From: Catenaria anguillulae PL171
Lineage: Eukaryota > Blastocladiomycota > Blastocladiomycetes > Blastocladiales > Catenariaceae
Assembly (NCBI GenBank): GCA_002102555.1
Contig: MCFL01000014.1
Coordinates: forward strand, 372,001 to 436,000
Length of the DNA: 64,000 nt
Direction of reading: 5' to 3'
Part shown: positions 45,477-59,748 of the stretch, piece by piece
Layout of the letters: every line of letters begins with the position of its first letter
How positions within the stretch are numbered: position 1 is the stretch's first letter
Notes under the pieces: generated by a model
Seen by the model: only the letters and a program-made list of their open reading frames with translations
The model's database searches: none
What the model was told of the DNA's origin: nothing
Translations under genes and position numbers: made by a program

Positions 45477-45596
45477 TGTCAGTGATGTGAGTGTGTTCGC
45501 ACTCGCTCCACCTGTGCTGCAACGGATCGATGGTCTCACTTGATCTCCATCCCACACCTGCTCTTCTTCCCTCGGTGATCGGCCGTGGCCTCGACC
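45477..45596 (+). repeat. right direct repeat (LTR fragment) of the Gypsy remnant
   Basis: It begins TGTCAGTGATGTGAGTGTG and ends GGCCTCGACC, 120 bp. The true LTR may start further left, at TGTTGCGGGGTAATGTCG (45446), which would mean that the left copy is truncated. Confidence 0.75.
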
Positions 45597-48451
45597 ATCT
45601 ACCCACCCCGAGCCTTGCTTAGGTCGGTGTCGGGGAAACGGCTCATGGCGCCGTCAAATGCGCCCGTGTCCGTGGGACTTGGTCGCCCGAGGCGGGAGCA
45701 AGCAGAGCAGCAACAACATTGAGGCTCAAGCGACACTGGCACCATCCGCCACAAAGCCCACGTCCACGCCCGAATCGCGCGCTCCCGAATCTTGCAAGCA
45801 CAATGGCACCAACATCCCAATGCCCAAAACGAACAGCCGCGTGCATTTCCATTAGGTGATTGCCGCTGCTGGAATCGCCATCCCGCCCGCCAACCACCAC
45901 AAAGCCAATGCACCTGTCCGCAAATCCAAGCGCCGCGACTCTGCCGCCGCCATGCCCAACGAGCAGTCCACTCAGCCCAAGCACGCGCGCAGCAACGACA
46001 TCGACTCTGGCTCCGTCGACAAGGTTGCTGTTGCATCCAGTGCCGCTGTCGCGGCCGCTGACAAGGATGCTGTTGCAGCCTCGGCCCACATCTAAGTCAC
46101 GCGCTACGTTACGCAACTTGAGGCCGACCACACTTCCCTCAAGGCGGGGGGCATGACGGTTGGGCGAAGCGTCCGTGCCGTGGACCGGTGGGTGTGGGTT
46201 AACAAGCCAGAGAAAATTGGGGACTGTGTTCGCCAACGCGGGATTGGGCATTATCGGGGACGCTTGGATCGGTCGGCGCAACCGCATTGTTGGGAATCAG
46301 GGGCAGTCGCGCGGCCATTGCAGCCGACGCCAACTTGGTGGAACGAGCAGACCCAATTGGAATGGCTCAAAACGGCCATGATTGTCAACAAGTGGGAAGA
46401 GGTGGATGAGGTGAGGTCAGCGGCGAGGGCCAAGCTTGATGCGAGGCTGACGCGCGAGTTGAGGGAGCTGGAGGAGTCCACAGTGGTTGTGAACGGGGAG
46501 GAGATGGTCAAGGTGGGCGAATATGCCGACGAGGAGGCGCTTGAGAGGGAAGGGCACTATGTACGATGATTTCCACAACGAGAACGAGGACGGGCAAGTG
46601 TGTTGGAGGGAAACAGACCAGGGTGCCCACAGTCGAAAGGTCGATGGGACTCGGTGGGGCCGGTGATGGGATCGAGAGAAGTGGGATTTAGGTGTGTGTG
46701 TAGAATGACGAAGAGTGTGTTCAGCTCACTGTGGGGCATAACATTTTATGACTGTGGACACGTACATACACAGGTGGTTTTACCAGTGAATCGTATCGTG
46801 GTGTTCCATGAGTTCTGCCAGTGCCCGCTGGGTCGGTCTTCATTCCTTGAAATCAAGCTCAATCGGCACATCAGAGCGAGTCGCTCAACAGCAGACCGAC
46901 GGCCACTCAAGGACATGTAGGTATTTACTTATGTACGTATGTTTGTCCTCGATATTCATCGTTCCCTTCCAGGTTCCTTCCACACTCTTCCACAATAGGA
47001 CTGCAATTGTTCGTCGCGTTCGTCGCAATTCCCTGTCCTGTTGTGTGTGCTGACGCGTCTTACTGTAACTTGTTGGGTCGAGTTCTTCCCACCACTTTCT
47101 CTCTCATCGACAACGACGGATCGGATGAAAAAATTAATGAGCCTCTGAACTGTTGCACCCTTCTCTGGGCGGTAACATCGCGGCCGGAACCTCGAGCATT
47201 CGTCACTTCCACCAGCCAAAACCAAACGAATGACATTATCATCCCTGCCCCCGAGGTTCCGGCCCACCGCTACCACTGCTGTCCAACTCTGTTTGAGAGC
47301 CTGACCGAGCTCGTTCAACTCGTTCACACTTTGGCGCCAAAAACGCAATCAGACCATGGGCAAGGCACACACTACAACATTGCCATTGTACCTGGCACGG
47401 CATTCAGATTGGTGTCATTCAATACTCATCAGCACCCAAAGGCGTTTTCGACGTCATCCACCTTGTTGACGTTGCCTTTGTTCGCACGACGCGCACGCAC
47501 GACATGTGTGGTAAGCAAGAGGCGGCAAGCCTGGTTTCATGCGATACGATCGGATTGGGGCGAAGACGATATGTGAAATCTATTGCGTGTTTGTGAGGTT
47601 GAGGACAAGAAATAGAGAGATGAATCCGGTGCGAACATCCTCTTGGCGCTAAATATTGACGGCATGCTCTTCACTCGTGTTTTTCATATTTATTTATTTA
47701 CATGTCGTGGTGTTGTAGGTGAAGATCGCGTGCCGATTAAATAACCAGTGGGCTGCAAGACGTCACTCATCCCGAGCCCAACAACAGAAGGTGACAATAC
47801 CCAAGAGACGGGACCCAAACAAGGGTGGGAGCCCAAGTGGGCTGATCCGCGTTTATGTGTACTGTCACGGCGACGGGCCATAACGATTACGAGTTGCTTC
47901 CTACGATTTCAAGCACGATCCGCTACCGTCCAGATGGCTTCTTGACGTTCGAATGGCGGGTGGCGAATAGCGCGCTGGCGGATCTGGGCGGGTTGGCCAT
48001 GCACACGACGCGACCAACAACTGACAACTGACGGGTGATATTCTCTCATTTGTTTGATCAAGGAGGCCACTGGGATTACGTACTCGGCTGCGGATGAGTG
48101 GCGGGAATTTGTATCATCGGTGGCGGCAGCGAATGCGCGTGCATGATTGTGCCTGCAGGCTGGGGCCGGGCCGCTTAGATTGAAATCATGTGCTGAGGTG
48201 CCGTTGCGTTGCTCAAACGTTTGCCCTGGACCGGAACGCGAGTGCGGCAGTACTGTACAACAAGATGCTCGATGTTGGGTCGGCTGGCCCAGGGACGCCC
48301 GTGGTTGTCTTATCGGTCGTCATCAAGGTGATTTATATCAATGCAAGGGTGCGGACGCTATGCATGTTGACGCACAATCTCTTTACTGACAAGTGTGGTC
48401 TCTGACGTATAGGCTACCAAGGACGGTCTCTTTCGATTCTGTTGCATGGGT
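45597..48451. other. degraded accessory region with plus-strand coding fragments
   Basis: Plus-strand fragments in shifting frames are visible. At 45858-46095 an Ala/Lys/Ser-rich stretch occurs (VRKSKRRDSAAAMPNEQSTQ); at 46340-46569 an acidic helical fragment (NEQTQLEWLKTAMIVNKWEE, then EVRSAARAKLDARLTRELRE). At about 47880-48145 a possible gene 3' end reads IRYRPDGFLTFEWRVANSAL then, after a likely intron ending near 48062, ITYSAADEWREFVSSVAAAN before a stop at 48143-48145. The DEWREFVSS ending resembles the PH-like tail of the receptor at 36.4 kb (EEWSDWVKCLS). No complete gene can be built; from 46600 to 47000 I see nothing. Confidence 0.4.
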
Positions 48452-49231
48452 CGCGATTCAATCCTCCCTCTTGACGGTGGCTCACGCACCGCAAAGAGAC
48501 GGTTGGGGGCAGTAGGGTTTGGACAGGCGTCGGGCTTGCACCTCGAGGGTTCCTCTGTGACCTTAACGGGGGAGGGGGAACTCAAGCAACCTGGTACTCT
48601 GGCGCGGCGCATCGGATGTTCTTTGCTGTCACACTTGTGGGATTCGATGAGAGTTTCCGTTGGTTTTGGTGGGTCGTGGTTGACTGGTCGAACCGAGTGC
48701 CCGCTGTGCTCGATTTGCCGGTCAACTTGGTTGCTTGCTCTTTGCTTGAAACAGCAAGGGCAAGGCAATGAGCCTCTTTGCCTGATTCGCACATGGACGA
48801 TGACCCGTGACAGCGAGGACGATGCGCGCCTGGCGCGTGACCAAACATGATACCCTGCTGGTGGGGGAACACAGAGGCGCTATGGGTGTGCTCGTAAGGG
48901 GGATTTCTATCTCTTGTCAGCCCGTAGAATGCTCTGCCCACATTGGAGATTGCGCTTGCTTGCTCCATTGAACTCTGCCCTTGGGGTCCCGTTCCGTTGG
49001 GCCTAGTTGCATTTGTGATTGATGCGGAGGTATTGACTGCCGAGTTGCTGAGCTGTGTGAATGACAGGAGTGCGGGTTCCCGACTGTCAAAACTGTTTGT
49101 CGTTTGGTGGTGTGCAGTTCCCAACCGAGTCGTGCCTTGTCGATGACCTCGAAGTCACAGTTGTCGTCCCCTCTCCCACAAACGAACATGATTGGTTTTC
49201 CGGCTGCGTCGGTTTGCACGCAGCGGAGCCC
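48452..49231 (+). repeat. dispersed repeat, copy B
   Basis: Second copy of the element at 25923..26741, same orientation and same ends, about 780 bp. On the minus strand it holds an open frame with CVQTDAAGKPIMFVCGRGDD then NCDFEVID, which looks like a small zinc-binding module; copy A lacks the VCGRGDDNCDFEV part. Confidence 0.75.
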
Positions 49232-49664
49232 TTTCCCCCCCTTCTCCTGGTGCTTTCCCATTCCCACGTGTGCTGGTGTTGGCCGGCTACTTATTTTAAA
49301 CCTACTTGAAAGCGCGAGCGAGCTCGAGACAGCACAAGTCGAGACACAATCACTTGACAATAATGGAACTTGCCATCTAATTGTCGTGTTCAACCTGCCA
49401 TCATTGCCTGCACTCGGTGCGTCAGCTTGGTCCGCCATTCTTCACTGGAAGCCACTTCATAGATCAACCTCATAATTAGTCTCTTGACGACCCTGGCGAG
49501 ACAGTCCCGCTCGTGGAGGTCGTGAATCACAGGGTCCGCCGATCCATCCATACCTTCAGTGACTTCGGGCTCACGTTGCGGCCAGTGATACATAAAGCTA
49601 TTGATCTTGGGCACCTTGGATTTTGTTTTGTCTCGCAGTCCCTATTCACTCCATCCAATCAACC
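49232..49664. promoter_or_regulatory. region upstream of lumazine synthase
   Basis: These 433 bases lie between the repeat copy B and RIB4 and should hold the RIB4 promoter. A pyrimidine stretch precedes the start codon. No gene is supported. Confidence 0.4.
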
Positions 49665-50277
49665 ATGCTCGACAAGGCAAAGTCCCTCACAACCCTGCCC
49701 GCCGTTGACCCGGCCCTCGTCGCCAACCGCCGCTTCCTCATCCTGCACACCCGCTGGAACGATGCCATTGTCAACGCCCTGCGCGACGGCGCACTCAACA
49801 CGCTCACCGGCAAGTATGGCGTGCCCCGCGCAAACATTGACATTGTGACCGTCCCCGGATCCTATGAGCTGCCCTTTGCCACCCAGTCACTGCTGCAGCA
49901 GGCAAAGGCCAAGCATTCGCCGTATGCCGCCGCGATCCCAATCGGCGTGCTCATCAAGGGATCCACCATGCACTTCGAATACATTTGCGACGCCGTGTCG
50001 CAGGGCTTGATGAAGGTTGGGTTGGAGGAGCGGACGCCCGTGATTTTTGGTGTCTTGACGTGCTTGACCGATGAGCAGGTACGCCCATATTTCATTACGG
50101 AGAGTCTCTCGTCATCCAGTTAGATTGCACACTCACACCGAGGTTGTTGCATCATAGGCGCATCTTCGGGCGGGCATTCCCGTCGGCGACGACAAGGGCC
50201 ACAACCACGGTATTGACTGGGCCGCGGCAGCCGTGGAAATGGCGCTGCTCGACTCTGGCAATGCCAAGATTGAGTGA
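49665..50277 (+). CDS. RIB4: 6,7-dimethyl-8-ribityllumazine synthase
   Basis: Penultimate enzyme of riboflavin synthesis; it condenses the ribityl-aminouracil with 3,4-dihydroxy-2-butanone 4-phosphate. Exons 49665..50078 and 50158..50277 give 177 residues, a usual length. The substrate-binding regions are present: [52 protein letters not shown] with the catalytic His (residue 103), [17 protein letters not shown] and [19 protein letters not shown]. The intron lies exactly at EQ|AHLRAG. The frame is intact. It converges with NUP133, 119 bp away. Confidence 0.96.
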
Positions 50278-50396
50278 TTGAATGAATCAACAGATGTCAT
50301 TTGATAAACATGTTTACTAATCATCAATACTTGGTGACTGAGAACGCTTCCATACACACTTCGCCGGCAAACACTCGCACGACAAAATTATAACAT

Positions 50397-53300
50397 TCAC
50401 AACTCCATGGCGTCCTCATCTGCAAGCTGCTGCTGCTGCTGCTCTTGCTCGTCAAACCGCCTCTCCGTCTCAACCATCATGGACTCGTCGCGATTGTCGC
50501 CATCCTGCGTTTGTTCTTCGTCGTCCATGTCCACATCCTGCGCCTGGTCCTCGTCCTTGCGAAACACGGCATCCAGCGTGGCAATCGCATGCTTGACCTC
50601 GACCACACGCCCATCCTTGGCCTTTTCCCACATCCGTTGCGCATACCCTCCAACCTTTGCGTCCACATCCGCAACAGCAATCATGCCCCAATGCAGCCCG
50701 CCCACCTCGGCATCCACGGTACGGACCTGGTCAAGCGTCAATGCACGCATCGCGTCCGTGGCGCCCGCCCAAGCGCGCGGCGCAAGTCGATGCGGCATCA
50801 TGTACCTCAACCACTCCTGGCGCCCTTGCTCGCAATCGCAAAACACGCCCATGTCCTCGCCCATGGGCACCGTGGCAATGAGATACAGCGCACGATGATA
50901 CACCTTGGTCCACAACAGATGGCGCACTGTCGGGCCAACCACCGCCTCTGGCGCTTTGGCAAGCACGTGCGCAAGCCGCACAAGCACAGCCGGGGTGGCC
51001 GCGTCAATCAGCCACGGCAGCGGAAGCCGGCCACCGCGCTTGACAGTCAGTTGCACATACTCGGGCACGTCCACGTCTACCAGAGCCGCGGGCATGTCTG
51101 CGTGATGGCCGTACGATCCTGGCGCAACGCAAAGTCCTGCAGCGGCCGCAATGGTGGTGGCCAGGTCGCGTTGGCACTCGAGAAGCGCTTGGTAATGATC
51201 CACAACGGCCATATCCACCACACGCCGCACGCTCGGCTGGTCCCTGAGCACCCACTGGTAAAAATAGAGCGCGCTGACGGCTTGCACGGCTGTGGCCTCG
51301 ACGGGCGTCGTGCGCATCACATTGGACCAGTGTGGCATGGCCTCTGCGTAGTTACCCACGGCAACGAAATAGTGCGCAAGAACCAAGGAGGGGACTTGCA
51401 CACGGCCCAAACGGCCACCGTCCAAAAACACCTCGAACCGGTCGGGAAACTTGACTGCCTTGTCCACGGCCACGCTCCACCGGGCAGACACCTCGCCCGC
51501 CGGCTCCGTGTCCTCGGCCGCAGCCAACAAGGTCTTGAACAATGCATTGGCAAACTCCTGATCCGCATGCAATTCCGTGTCCATTGCCTCGTCTGCATTG
51601 GGCAAATGGCCCGCCGCCAAAATCTGTGCGCGCAGTTCCACATGCGAGTCGTGCATTTGTGCCAGTGCGTACGCCTGCAACGGATTAACCTGCGCAAGAG
51701 TGCGCACAGCGTCGCGCCACGCGTGCGTCGACACATCCGACGCAAGCCCGGCATGGGCAAGTGTCAGCACATGTGCGGCGGCCAGCGTGGCCTCGGCAAG
51801 CGTCAACGCATCCTTGACGTGTTCGGAACCCGCTGTACCCTTGTCGCCTTGGCGAATCAGCCACTCGGCCACGTCTACGGCAATCCCCACAATGGCCTCG
51901 ACCTCCGCCTCCACAGCCAACATGTCGGCAAGCGCCAACGCGGCGTCAGCCATGGCGCCCCTGAGTACGGCCACAAATGGGTCAAGCACGTGGGACTTGC
52001 TAACCGCCCTGGCCCCGTCGGTGGCCTGCATGGCGGCCCAGTACCGCGCCGCGGCCTTGGACACAAACTTGCCTTGGGCGTCGTCTCTGTCGTCTTTTGT
52101 CACTTGCACATAGTACCGCGCGCTCTGTGTGCCACCCGTCCGTTCCACCTGGTCACTGGCTTGTGCGCCAACAATAGCCAGCGCCACAGCCGCATGCCAC
52201 ACGCGCGCCCTTGGCTGCTCGCCAATCCGGGTCTCGAGTCCACCGTTGCTCTCTTGGTCGGCTTGCCCACGGGCCACAACCGTGGTGACGAGATCCGCCA
52301 AATGCATCAACCGATCCGAATACTCTTCGGCGGCCTCGGGCTGCTGCATGCCCATGTGCACAAACGCCCTGGCCACATGCTCGAGCTCCTCATCCCTTGG
52401 CACCTGCATGCCCGCGTGTGCGCGAAACAAGTTGTTTGCCCGGTCAAACAAGTGCTTGGCCGCATCCGACATGTGTGCAATTGACTCGAGCGCCAGCTGT
52501 GCGCGCGGGGTGCGCGGCGGCAGTGGGGTTGGTGGCGCGAGGGCGGTCGGAGACACGGTTCGTTGAGGCGTAAACAAGTCGCGTGCACCGGCTGCGACAC
52601 CGGCCGAGGCGGCGGACGCGGGCGTCAAGAGCGCCGACGACGATGCCGTGGCGGGCCGGTCAAAGCCCGCCGCGCGAAACTCGTACATGCCCCTCGACAG
52701 TTCCAACAACACAATGCTCGGCACCTGCTGGTCGTTCTGTTGTTGGTTACCAAGGACGAGGGGTGCGCTGGCAACAAACCACCGCTTGCCGGCATTCCAC
52801 AAGTATGCCTTTGCACCGGCATCCGTCACCACCTCGATCCCACTTGCGCTCTGCACCACGACCTTGCACTGCGCCAGGGCCACAAAGTGCACGTTGCGAA
52901 TCGGGTCCAGGGTGGACGCCGCGCCCGCTTCAACAGGCCGGGCATTGGATACGGCCGCGTCGCGCGACCACGGGTCGTGCACGGTGCGCAACTGGACGGC
53001 CCCCGAGCGGCCGTGTGCGCGCACGGCAACCACGATCGGATGCGCTTGTGCATGCGATTCTGGACTTGCGTCCGAGTTGGTCAATGGCACCGTCGATGAC
53101 GCAATGTGTGTGATGGCGTATTGGTCCTTGGAGTCGCCCAGAACGACGTGCTCGATCGACTTGACGGATTGCCGCTTGAGCTCGAGCGCGGCGTGTGGTC
53201 CTCCTCCGTGTGCGGGGCCCCACAGCTCGAGCGACCGCGACGTGAGCACGAGGGCGTGCCGGGCATTGTCGGCGAGTGCCACGGCAAGCACGGATGTGGG

Positions 53301-54298
53301 CCCCGCAGATGTGAACTTGCCAAAGATGGACCCGAAAAGCGTGGCGGGCCCCGGCTCGGGTAGCAACGTCCAAGCAAACGGATTGACGTGTGCGGCCGAT
53401 GGGGCGCCCGATCGCGCGGGCATGAGGTGCGAGGATTGGATTTGGAGCGCATACCGCGCAGAATGCGTGCACAGCAACACGCACGCATTTGCCAGCGGAA
53501 CCATCCCAACGACCACTTGTTGATCCATGGCCGCCGCGTCGGAATCGGTAGCGTTGGGGGTCGCTTGGGCATCCATTGCGGGCAACGAGAGCACATCGCC
53601 CTGCGTGCCGAGCAGCCGGTACACGACCGTGACGCCGCCCGTGGGCGATGCGAGTACGGGGATCACGGATGCAAATGCCGATCCGCTTGCTGGAGCCACG
53701 GGCGCTGGAACAAGGGCCACCAAGGGTGCGCGGCCGGCAAGCGCCGTGCGCAGCTGGTCCGGGTAGACGAGCGGGTACGAGGTGCCGCGTGTGGGCGACC
53801 AGATGCGGCATTCGTGCGGGGTGGCGAGGGCGGCTGTCAGCGAGGCCGGGTCCACGGCGGCTTGAGTGTCGAGGTCGGGAATGGCTGTGTATGGGGCGCA
53901 CGTGAGTGGGTCATGACAGGCACGCTATCAGGTGAGATGTGGTCAGATCGGAACGTACGCTGGCCGGTGGAAGGGTCTTGGCTGAGGTTGACAATGTCCT
54001 GGGGAGCCGGGTGGATGCAGCGGATGTACTTGTTGTCAAAGTCGGATCCACGGGCCTTGGCCGAGACACTCTGCAGAGAGGCAGAGCCAGCAAAGGACGA
54101 TAATGGGTGTCCCTGGGGAGTTTCGGGTGCGACGTAGAGCGAGCGCATGAGCGAGTCGTGAACCAAGGACCGGTTGGTTGCAGAGATGGCGTTGGTCCGT
54201 GGCGGGGAGGTTGATCGCTTGGAGGATGGGCGAGAGAAGGACGGCCCGCGGGCGGGGCCCGGGGTGGCGGCAGAGGGAGCCGAAGTAGCCATAGACAT
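50397..54298 (-). CDS. NUP133: nucleoporin Nup133-like
   Basis: Predicted scaffold nucleoporin of the Y (Nup107-160) complex. Exons complement(53959..54298) and (50397..53884) give 1,275 residues; the join reads DPSTGQPIPDLDTQAA and the in-frame Met at 53855 is not the start. The first ~80 residues are Ser/Pro-rich (PGPARGPSFSRPSSKRSTSP). A beta-rich region of ~450 residues follows, with ECRIWSPTRGTSYPL, VTVVYRLLGTQGDVLSLP and LFGSIFGKFTSAGP, like the Nup133 propeller. The remainder is alpha-helical (LLWTKVYHRALYLIATVPMG, QEWLRYMMPHRLAP), ending in an acidic, Gln-rich tail. Nup133 is favoured by the propeller and length; other propeller-solenoid nucleoporins such as Nup155 are the alternative. 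No frame break occurs in 3.8 kb. Confidence 0.62.
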
Positions 54299-54909
54299 GG
54301 TGATGGGTCGATTGCTTTGGGTTGTTGCGCGGGTGCTACATACTTTACGTCCTCGGCATGTCCATCCGTTTGCACACACACATTCCATTCTCATTTTGAT
54401 TTGTATCAAGTGAAGGTGGACCTCCGATCGAGCCACGCCGATCCCTGCAACTCACTTTTGAATGTGTGCACCACTCTTTTCTTCGCGAAAGAAAAACGTG
54501 AAGTAAAGAAATGAAAACACGTCCATACTTATCTACAGGTTTAGATATGCATGACAGGATGGAATCGTTGCAAAACGTCGGGCAGCTGGCTTCACATGCA
54601 TTGGCACTGGCTGCACTCGCCCTGATTTTCGCTGGTGCCGTCGCTCTCCTGCTCCGCGCCTGCGAGGTAGCTTCTCCACTGCCAACCATGCAATTGAACA
54701 ACCAAATCGACATGTCTCACGCTTGACCTTTGACCTTTGACCGTTGACCTGCAACTGGAACAGAACATTCTCAACCACTCTGCATTCCCCGAGTCGTCCG
54801 AGTCGTCCGACTTCGCCATCCGCCGCACAAGCATTTCCGTCGGCCCCGCCCGCTTGCTTCGCCCACGTCGCCGAACAGCTGCTTGACTTGGCTGGTTGTT
54901 GCCGCAATC
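54299..54909. promoter_or_regulatory. divergent promoter region, NUP133 and PIGQ
   Basis: These 611 bases separate two divergent starts. A 71-codon plus-strand frame at 54511..54726 has one hydrophobic segment (ALALAALALIFAGAVALLL); it might be an upstream ORF or a small membrane protein, but there is no other support. The repeat TTTGACC/GTTGACC occurs at about 54727-54748. Confidence 0.4.
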
Positions 54910-56669
54910 ATGATCAGGGCCACGTCGTCATCGTCATCGCCATGGACCGTTCTCGTACCGCACTCGACGCTCGCTGCTCGGGTCGATGAGTCCATCAGCC
55001 ATGCCGCCGACTTGGCCCACCTCTACGGTGCGCGCTTCGAACATGTCCTTGTTGTGGTCAAGGCTGTCTCCGTCGCCGCACAACCAGAACCAGAACCAAT
55101 CGACGACACCGTGGCTCTCAATGGACTGCAATGGATAGGATCACTGTCGACCTGCAACCACAACCAGCCAGTGAGCGATTGGCTGTACTTGATTGTGGAC
55201 AAGGGAAATCCCAACGCGATCGCTTCCTTGTACGTTACTGTTTCCTGTTCCCAGATTCAATCCACGGACGCTAATTCCTTACTTCTTTAGTGTGGGAACT
55301 CAATCGGCAAGCTTGCTCGTGTACAACCCCTGTCGCCTGCCCCGGCCTGCCCCCACCCTAAAAAACACACCAGACAAGACGCTTCACCCACACTTTCCAC
55401 CCGCTCCACCAACCGATCCACTCACATTTGCTCTCACCTTCCTTCTCGATTACCAATCTTCCCGGTCACCCACCTCCAAGGGCTCTCTCTCTCCACCCGC
55501 GCCCTCGCACTTTCTGTCTCCTTCGCCGACCCCATCTCTCTCCCCACCCCCACTCTACTTTCTCCGCGAATACATGTACTCAACACGCACCTGGTGCACT
55601 CACTTGCGTGCGCACCCAACCTCTCTCCGCTCGCTCTCTGGCCTATGGCTCGCAACCAATGACCGCATCATCGGCTTTGCCCTCGCCGTATGGATCATGG
55701 ACCCAGCCACTCACGCCACCGTCCAACACACGGCACACCTTGTGGTTGACCTGCTGTACGAGTTTGCCTTCCGCTACCCAACGCGGTCACTCGCCTGGTT
55801 CATGTCGTACCCAGCAGGGCTCAAACTCAATGGCCCACTCGCACGTTTTGTGGCCGAGCTCGGCCAATGGATTGTGTCTGCCTGGACCCAAGGGCCCATC
55901 ACGTTGGCCTCGACACTGCTGCTTCACCCTTGGCTTTCATCCATCACGGCCGTGCTCGCCATCACTGGTGGGTTTTCCCTCGTTGCGGGTGTGCTCGTGG
56001 GCGACCTGCTGTTGGGCGTGTGCGTTGCGCACCTCGAAGTCATGCACGGGGCTACGCACAAGCTCATGCAGGCACTTGCGCGCGGGCTCGGCGCACTGGT
56101 TCAAGTGTTTGTGGGCAAGCAGTGGAACCCGTTGCGGCGCAGGACCGAGACGGCCGAGTTTAGTGGCGAGCAGTTGCTCATGGGCACATTGGTCTTCACC
56201 ATGCTTGTGTTTTTGGCGCCGACCGTGGGCGTATTTTGGGTGTATTTCGAGTCGGTACGTCCACTTGGCATGATTTCGCTCCTCTTGATTGTTCTTCGTG
56301 ACACTCGGCATGTACGCACACGTTCACTTGGGATGCCCTTGTATGCATGCAGGTGCATATCACGATTGCTTTTGTGCGCATGATTATCGGGAGTGTGCTG
56401 TGGTTTTTGCACACATTCCCGCTGTTTTTGATCGCCATTCGGTTCAAGGAACCAGAGAGGTTGCCTGGCCCGTTGCGGATCGAGCCCATGGATGGACTGA
56501 ATGCTTATCGCATCCTGGTATGCATTGCAAACTTGTTTTTATCTTTTTGTTCACAAACTCGCTCTCAGTGTGTTTGCCTTCCCAACAGAATGAGCCGATT
56601 GGATGGTGGGATATCATCGCCCCCAACCGACCCGTGCTCGTCTTGCCGCGGCAACAAGTTCCATTGTGA
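54910..56669 (+). CDS. PIGQ: GPI-GlcNAc transferase subunit PIG-Q/Gpi1
   Basis: Subunit of the ER complex that transfers GlcNAc to phosphatidylinositol, the first step of GPI-anchor synthesis. Exons 54910..55229, 55291..56254, 56353..56517 and 56589..56669 give 509 residues with matching phases. The Gpi1 signature region reads LWLATNDRIIGFALAVWIMD, GLKLNGPLARFVAELGQWIV, FVGKQWNPLRRRTETAEFSG and EQLLMGTLVFTMLVFLAPTV, followed by a hydrophobic helix (ITIAFVRMIIGSVLWFLHTF) and a short tail ending RPVLVLPRQQVPL. Several transmembrane helices lie between residues ~255 and 460. The first ATG in frame is 54910; an additional upstream exon cannot be excluded. Confidence 0.9.
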
Positions 56670-56900
56670 ATGTGTTGCTGAAGATGAGGAATAGTGTATT
56701 ATGTATGCAAACACGAGGTCAGGAATCCAAATGGACAAGCACGGGAGAAGAAACAATGTGAAAAAAAAGGATCTTTGGAAGCGGGTTGAGGAAAGGAAGG
56801 AATCCAAGCGACGAGAGGGGGTTGACACCGTGAACTGGTGAAGGAAACAAACATATTTAACCCAAGACGACTCGTCATCGCGCGTACGATTCCCACTCGA

Positions 56901-59135
<2,235 letters not shown>

Positions 59136-59748
59136 GATCCTTGGCTGTGAAGCAGTGTTCAAGAAACCGGGATCCAGTTGTCACGATTTGAGGATCATGC
59201 ACGTGCCAACGTGGCAGCGTGGGTCGTGTGGAGCTCTGTATCGTGCGTGGTAAAGCGCAGTCCAGTGCGTATGCGTGGATAGACGCTTTAGGGTATCAGT
59301 GAGCTTGGACCGTGACTAAAAACGTGTTGGGAAGTTGTCCTTCTATGTCGATGCGCTTGAATGGATTTGCAAGTCGGTTTGAACCGTCCGCTGAGCGTGT
59401 TGGAAATCACCCTCGCCAATATTGCTCAAGGTTGTCGATGGGATTGCATGGGATTGGTGCGTGGACCAGATTGGTGATGGAGACTACATGATACTTCATG
59501 TCGGCCCGATCTGGCAATTTGTCCGCACTGTTATTGATGTGCAACATGGCAAGTCTCACAAAACTCTGTGGGAAAACGAATGCGCATTTGGATCGTGACA
59601 CGTCCAATGCTGGCTAGGGTATAGCAACTGTCTCATGTCAGCTGCACAAGTTGCTCGTGGAGGCACTCCATGGCCAGCTCTCCGTTGTTTTCAATCAGAC
59701 GGAACCCTTGACCAGACGATGGAGCGAACAATGTGTACATGGCTGTAT
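59136..59748. promoter_or_regulatory. upstream region of the MARK kinase gene
   Basis: These 613 bases separate the kinase start from the 3' end of the next gene on the same strand. No gene or repeat is supported. Confidence 0.4.

Larger units (their letters stand above)
43205..45596 (+). mobile_element. Ty3/Gypsy LTR-retrotransposon remnant
   Basis: Two direct repeats (43205..43322 and 45477..45596, about 90 percent identical by eye) enclose the 3' part of a pol gene. Gag, protease and nearly all of reverse transcriptase are missing between the left repeat and the pol fragment, so it is an internally deleted copy. It cannot transpose by itself. Confidence 0.85.

Noticed and set aside
49668-49848. 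Overlapping frames across RIB4 on both strands
   Set aside because: Only the frame from 49665 carries the lumazine synthase motifs; the others are shadows.
50445-52484. Plus-strand open frame of 679 codons
   Set aside because: It is antisense to NUP133, His/Arg-rich with no family signature, and arises from the GC-rich codon use of the real gene.
53846-53855. Met at 53855 as the NUP133 start
   Set aside because: The frame is open further upstream and a good acceptor at 53885-53887 joins it to the exon starting at Met 54298.
54511-54726. 71-codon plus-strand frame with one hydrophobic segment
   Set aside because: It sits in the NUP133/PIGQ divergent promoter with no homology or codon support; it is mentioned only as a possible upstream frame.
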